From the NCBI GenBank assembly GCA_033002965.1, contig JAURVB010013122.1:18425-82424 (forward strand): DNA of 64,000 bases, read 5' to 3'. Source of the DNA: Piper betle. Its lineage: Eukaryota; Streptophyta; Magnoliopsida; Piperales; Piperaceae. How positions within the stretch are numbered: position 1 is the first letter of the stretch; every line of letters begins with the position of its first letter. The translations under genes and the position numbers were made by a program. The notes under the pieces were generated by a model. It had not been told where the DNA came from and did no database searches. It was given only the letters and a program-made list of their open reading frames with translations. Positions 59,934 to 64,000 of this stretch are shown here, in pieces.

Positions 59934-61402
59934 GTGACTCAAGTCAGAGTTTTATACTAGTGAATAAGTTGGTTCAACTGACAGTTCGAGCTGAGTCAAT
60001 TTCATAACATGTGCACTAAGTCGAGCCCGGCTGTATGTTATGAACCATGAGGGTTAAGTGCACCCGAATATATGATAATAACATTAGTAACACAACAGGA
60101 AAATGAGTTATTAGAATATGTGAAAGTATGCCATAATTTTTTTATCTATGACTGTACAAATTAAAATTAGGTTGTTTACGATGTTAGGACGTGTTAGACA
60201 TGACTTTTGGGTGGGTTAGAAGTATTTAGAGCATATCATTTGACCGAGGTCGAGCTCATTCTATTTTATATTTTTTATATTTTATTATTCATTTATTATT
60301 TTTTACTCGAGTTTAGGACGAGTCAACTTTTATTTACAAAACTGCCCTTACCCCTACCTCAACCATTTTCTGTTTTCCCCAGCTTTGTTAGCCACTTTGA
60401 CTCCCCGTCTACCCCGACCATTTGGCCGGTGACCACCCTCGACGCCACCGGCAACCACTGCAGAGACCTGCCCTTGACGTCACCACCACCTCACCCACCT
60501 ACTTTGATCCCTTCTCTTCCTCCCCTCTTCTCCTTGTCTTCCCCATCCTTGCAGGCGTCGCCACCAGTCACCAACCTTGACAACGACCTCTAGAGACCCA
60601 CCCTAGCACCTTCCCCTCCTTCATGACTCCTTACCAGTCTGGACAACCACATGCACGATAAACCGTGCTAAATACAGCCACCACTTGCGTATGTTGTTGC
60701 CAGTGACTAGCACCGCCGTTGGCCAGTCACACACCACCATCACCGTTGTCGTCGGTCAGACATATCTTACACAACCAGCTCCTCCCTGTACCAACCTAAC
60801 CCCTCACTTCCTTTACATGGCCACCTCTTGCCCTAGCCGACCACAACTGCCATCGTTGCCATCGGTGGCTAGTGGCAGCTCTAGCCACCTCAAGCTACTC
60901 TCCCTTGGCAACTTCGCTCATGGGACGGAGGTAACAGCCGCCGTCGCCCTCCTCACAGCAACCGCTTGCAAAACCGGCCATCGCTGCGTGAATGCCAACT
61001 TAGGTGTATGATTTAATTTCATTTCATATGATTGATCATTATGATTATATTAACGATTGAATTGTGTAATGTAGATGAATTGATGCAAATTGTGTATGCC
61101 AAGTGAATGTTTATGTTGTTGTAATTATAGGAAGATACTTGATTAGTTAATTCAAAATACATGCTCGTTGATATTTTCTATTCGTCATTATTCGATAATT
61201 AAACTCATGAATTATACATATAGTTCTAATAATGAAATTCTCATAATTGAGTATCAATGTGATTATCAAAATCAAGATCTTTATTTAGTTAATTGTTATG
61301 TTTAATTACATATTAATAAATTTGTGATGTTGATGGCATGATCACCTAGGAATGTAGATTCATATGGTTAAGTATTAATTGATGAAATTGTTGTATGATA
61401 AT
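59934..61402 (+). mobile_element. E-family LTR, 5' half
   Basis: It starts CGTAAAACCCGTGACTC (first base mutated) and follows E: GGTTTTATACTAGTG, CACCCGAATATATGATAATAACA, TTTACAAAACTGCCC at 60335, and a C-rich leader 60340-61000. It is broken at 61403 by another E start. Frames of 108-128 codons in the leader are rich in Pro/Ser/Thr and not conserved in other E copies. Confidence 0.82.
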
Positions 61403-61481
61403 TGTAAAACCCACGATTCGAGTGTAGGGTTTTATATTCAGTAACCGGTCGGGTCGACCGTTATTTTTTTGAGTTGAGTCA
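61403..61481 (+). mobile_element. E-family LTR 5' end, cut by plastid DNA
   Basis: TGTAAAACCCACGATTCG, AGGGTTTTATATTCAG, AACCGGTCGGGTCGACCG and GAGTTGAGTCA match 42351-42428. After 79 bp it passes directly into trnL-CAA sequence at 61482. Confidence 0.88.
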
Positions 61482-61500
61482 TCGAGTCCTCTTCAAGGCA
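61482..61500 (+). pseudogene. trnL-CAA: trnL-CAA 3' fragment (plastid)
   Basis: TCGAGTCCTCTTCAAGGCA is the T-arm side and acceptor 3' strand of plastid tRNA-Leu(CAA). The other roughly 60 nt, including the anticodon, are missing because the insertion border falls here. It cannot make a tRNA. Confidence 0.82.
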
Positions 61501-61880
61501 TAATATTGAAAATGCTCATTGAATGAGCAATTCAATAACAGATCTCGGATCTAATCGATATTGATATACCGAGCCTCTGTTGATACGAAGTCTTCCGGCG
61601 ATCCCCAGATCCGAGTCTGGGCTGTTGGAATAGGTTCGACAGCGGATCACGAAATCTTGGCGATCTTCTCTATCTAATGAATGAGGAGTCCGCTTTGAAA
61701 TCGTCCGCCCTGCACCCACCCCGCGAGTATATGCTTCAACAGGTAGATTGATACAATAGAAACCTCTGGTAAAATGCCCGCCCGTCGCCCAGCAGATAAA
61801 GTACATTACATAGTCCGTTTTAGGCATTGGCGACTTCCCCATTCAGCGACTTTGGCACTGGACGTACCCAAAATGGGTAC
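61501..61880. other. Plastid trnL-CAA to ycf15 spacer
   Basis: Plastid intergenic DNA. A minus-strand frame of 108 codons (61516-61842) exists but matches no plastid gene I know; I treat it as spacer. Confidence 0.65.
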
Positions 61881-61996
61881 TATCGGGTCGGGTGAATTAG
61901 ATAATAGACGTCTGTTGGCATTCGAGCCTTCCCTCTCCTTTCAGGGCCTATCCGAAACAGAATCCAGTACCTCTCGGTCGTGAATATCTGAATAGG
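61880..61996 (-). pseudogene. ycf15: ycf15, 3' portion
   Basis: Minus strand: PIQIFTTERYWILFRIGPER, then RGKARMPTDVYYLIHPTR and stop. This is the C-terminal half of Ycf15 (tobacco form PVQIFTTKKYWILFRIG...). About 290 bp separate it from the 5' portion. In most angiosperms ycf15 is interrupted this way and is thought not to encode a protein, so the break need not date from transfer to the nucleus. Confidence 0.82.
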
Positions 61997-62289
61997 ACGA
62001 ACCGGCCCCCGTGAATATCTTTGCTTCGGAACAATTCGAATTAGGCTCGGACAACTGGAATGTGTATTCTCCATATAGAAGATCTTCCAATTGAGAAGAT
62101 CCATCGACCTGAGACGAAGAGAAAGGCCTATCTATTTTATTTAGTTATTCAGTTCAACCAATGATTCGTTATTGGAGCAGACAGCAACAACCTTTTCATC
62201 GGACATGCGTCTTTTTTTGATTTTCCAATGGATTTACATGTTTCATTAATGGAAATTGTTTGATGTAGTGAGTAATAAATAGGCTCTTC
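61997..62289 (-). other. Intervening sequence in ycf15
   Basis: About 290 bp between the two ycf15 halves, as known from many non-Solanaceae plastomes. The upstream half reads through it in frame to a stop at 62149 ([20 protein letters not shown]...). No intron signature was identified. Confidence 0.7.
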
Positions 62290-62442
62290 TGGTTGTTCGC
62301 CGTTCAAGAATTCTTGTTTAGGCAGTTCATACCACCTATCCATAGTGTTTTGATCTAAGATTTCAATTCTTCCATGTTTCAGTAGTAGCATATCGTTCCA
62401 TGGAGTTAAGGTCCAAAATATGGAAGAAACAAGTGTTTCCAC
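62290..62442 (-). pseudogene. ycf15: ycf15, 5' portion
   Basis: Minus strand from ATG 62442: [20 protein letters not shown], then [20 protein letters not shown] and [11 protein letters not shown], the N-terminal half of Ycf15. The open frame continues to 62149 through the intervening sequence, giving 97 codons. Function of Ycf15 is unknown even in plastids. It lies about 55 bp downstream of the ycf2 frame end. Confidence 0.85.
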
Positions 62443-62497
62443 GACCCGGTCAATTCTGTTCCGCTTAATCCCTCTTTCATGGCTACATAGCCTCCGG

Positions 62498-64000
62498 TTA
62501 AGGAATGGGAAATCTTTCTCCTGTTACATGAATCCAATGTTTCATTTCATCCGGGAAAAGCCATCTCTTTCTCAACAACGCCTTTGTCATTTGATCCAAT
62601 AGCGTTCTGTTAGATAGGAACAGATTTGATAAATACTGATAACTCTCGGATAGAGTATTAGAACGGAAAGATCCATTCGATAATAAACTATTGGTTCTAA
62701 GCCATCTCTGGCGATGAATCAACAATTCGAAGTGGTTTTGTTGCGTATTCTTGATGAACCAGCGTTTATATATAGATGTAGTAGGATTTGTTTGGGAAGT
62801 AATAAGCCCCTTTGACATCTCTTCATCTGCAAAGAATTCTCGACGTGAAAAGACAAAGGGCTGATCTTTGAATAGGAAAAAGAATGGATCTGCAGGGTCC
62901 CAAATGAATTGGCTTATTCGAAAAAAGCCTTGTTCTTTGGAAGATCTATCTAGTCTCTGGTACCGCACGGTTCCACTCTGAAAGAACTCCGAATCATTCT
63001 CTTGAAGCGCATCCTCTTTATGATAAAGGATCCGCTTGCCCCGAAATGACCTGGTCCACCAATAGGGAAATCCCAATTCATTGGGTCTTTCGATACAATC
63101 AAATAGATTGCCACAAGGGCGCCATATTCTAGGAGCCCAAACTATGTGATTGAATAAATCCTCCTCTATCTGTTGCGGGTCGAGGGCTCCTTCTCCTTCC
63201 CCTTCTTCCAACTCCGATTCGTATTTTTCATATAGAAATCTCTGATCAACGATAGAACAAGATCCATTTTGTATCATATCGAACGGATTCTTTGGTTCGG
63301 ACCGAAGAAGCAATATCACTCGATCATTATCAAACTGACTGCAATCTTTTTCTGTCCGTGAGGATCCCACCAAAGCGCCTTCTACTTCTAATAGGCCATG
63401 AACTAGATCAGAATCATTCTCAACGAATCCATAAGAAGTGATCCAATTTCTTTCATCGGGTCCGGGTGGAGACCAAAGATCTTGAGCGACCGATCCGGCA
63501 GAACAACTCAAAAGATAAAGAAGTATCGTTAATTTCTTCATGCTCGTTCCAAGCTCGAAGTACCATTTGTACAAATAAGAATCCCCTTCCTTACATGATT
63601 TCTTCTTCATATAGATAGATATAGGATCTATGGGGCAATCACTTAGAAGTACATTTTGTGCAACAGCCCTTCCTATCTGATAGAAAAGGATCCCATGATC
63701 CTGAACCCATCTCACCTGGGATCGCAAATCCCAAGTTTGTCTATGAATAGCTGATCGAATTGTATTAGTGTCTATAATTGATTTCTTCTGTGTAATACTA
63801 ATTGATAGAGCCTCATTGGTAAGTGCTACAAGATCTCGTGCATTGGAACCCATGGTTATGGACCCGAATACGTTAGTATGGAACATTTTCTTTTCCAAGT
63901 GAAATCCCCTAGTATATGAAAGAATGAAAAAGTGCTTTCGTTGTTGTGGAATAAGAAGCCTTCGTATCTTAATGCATGTATTTAATTTATTCGGAGCTAT
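62498..64000 (-). pseudogene. ycf2: ycf2 C-terminal 500 codons (plastid-derived, partial)
   Basis: Ycf2 is a large (about 2,280 residues in many angiosperms) essential plastid protein, a subunit of the inner-envelope Ycf2-FtsHi AAA-type import motor. The window holds the C-terminal part, open from the window edge: [20 protein letters not shown], then [40 protein letters not shown], the acidic [20 protein letters not shown] and [13 protein letters not shown]. The frame therefore does not begin at 63898 (that codon is Leu TTG) but continues beyond 64000. After PDEMK the usual IGFM... is replaced by [13 protein letters not shown] because of one extra base (AAACATTGG for AAAATTGG). In the old frame a TAA would follow IGFM. 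It has no plastid promoter context in the nucleus and is presumed non-functional here. Confidence 0.92.

Larger units (their letters stand above)
61482..64000 (-). other. Nuclear plastid insertion (NUPT): trnL-CAA, ycf15, ycf2
   Basis: At least 2519 bp collinear with the chloroplast inverted repeat segment trnL-CAA / ycf15 / ycf2, with the correct relative orientations (trnL on the opposite strand to ycf15 and ycf2). It starts abruptly inside the tRNA and runs off the window. Because the left flank is LTR retrotransposon, this is organellar DNA inside the nucleus rather than plastid contig sequence, unless the join is an assembly error. ycf2 is still open over 500 codons, implying a recent transfer. 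Confidence 0.9.

Noticed and set aside
60207..61011. Two frames of 128 and 108 codons
   Set aside because: Pro/Ser/Thr-rich reading of the C-rich E LTR leader, not shared between copies.
61516..61842. 108-codon minus-strand frame in plastid DNA
   Set aside because: Located in the trnL-CAA to ycf15 spacer. I know no plastid gene there, and it is likely chance coding.
62498..63898. Annotating ycf2 as starting at 63898
   Set aside because: That codon is TTG (Leu) in the middle of the protein. The frame is open through the window edge, so the true start is outside.

Overview
The window is nuclear plant DNA. It is a dense, nested deposit of LTR retrotransposons, followed at the right end by a piece of plastid genome (a NUPT). 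The evidence for this is Ty3/gypsy gag-pol remnants full of stops and frameshifts, tRNA-Met-type primer-binding sites, polypurine tracts, long LTRs (about 1.1-3.7 kb) with TG...CA ends, 5-bp target-site duplications (TSDs), and chloroplast trnL-CAA/ycf15/ycf2 sequence. I found no intact host protein-coding gene. The species cannot be named from this sequence.

Working names for the LTR families are A/D (related; conserved palindromic module), B, E and F (subtypes F1 and F2). They rest on sequence shared between copies inside this window.

Layout. 1-6240: the 3' end of a gypsy element B (pol tail, polypurine tract, 3' LTR). It is invaded by an A LTR at the left edge and by an E(-)/D(+) composite at 2183-6029. 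6241-15810: element F1, with 5' LTR, PBS, decayed gag and pol, polypurine tract and a truncated 3' LTR. 15811-19340: RNase H/integrase remnant of another gypsy element, cut by an A-type LTR. 19341-28219: poorly classified repeats holding an A2 solo LTR, a small TRIM element, a plant transposon-type ORF remnant and a zinc-knuckle gag remnant. About 3 kb of it (25.1-28.2 kb) resembles nothing I know. 28220-34742: F2 LTR pieces around an AT-rich unclassified block. 34743-46026: apparent non-coding F2 element carrying a 20-bp minisatellite, an A solo LTR (TSD GTAGG) and a 3' LTR that is itself split by an E solo LTR (TSD TATAT). 46027-49212: D-type LTR split by an A2 solo LTR (TSD GTATG) with a 109-bp satellite-like array. 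49213-59851: the most complete element, E-type, with partial 5' LTR, PBS, gag with CCHC knuckle, protease, RT, RNase H, integrase, chromodomain-like tail, polypurine tract and 3' LTR. A TRIM is inserted in its protease region (TSD CACTT) and a D LTR in its 3' LTR. 59852-61481: gag remnant and two more E LTR starts. 61482-64000: plastid insertion, left border inside trnL-CAA, then the spacer, interrupted ycf15 and the C-terminal 500 codons of ycf2, which runs off the window.

The coding remnants are copies of the retrotransposon replication cycle (gag particle protein; protease, RT, RNase H and integrase), all inactivated. The solo LTRs record removal of internal regions by LTR-LTR recombination. 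I see no CRISPR array, operon, biosynthetic cluster or other new system. The most informative points are the exact TSD-bounded nested insertions, the two TRIMs with unusual internal rearrangements, the tandem arrays grown inside LTRs, and the apparently young plastid insertion.
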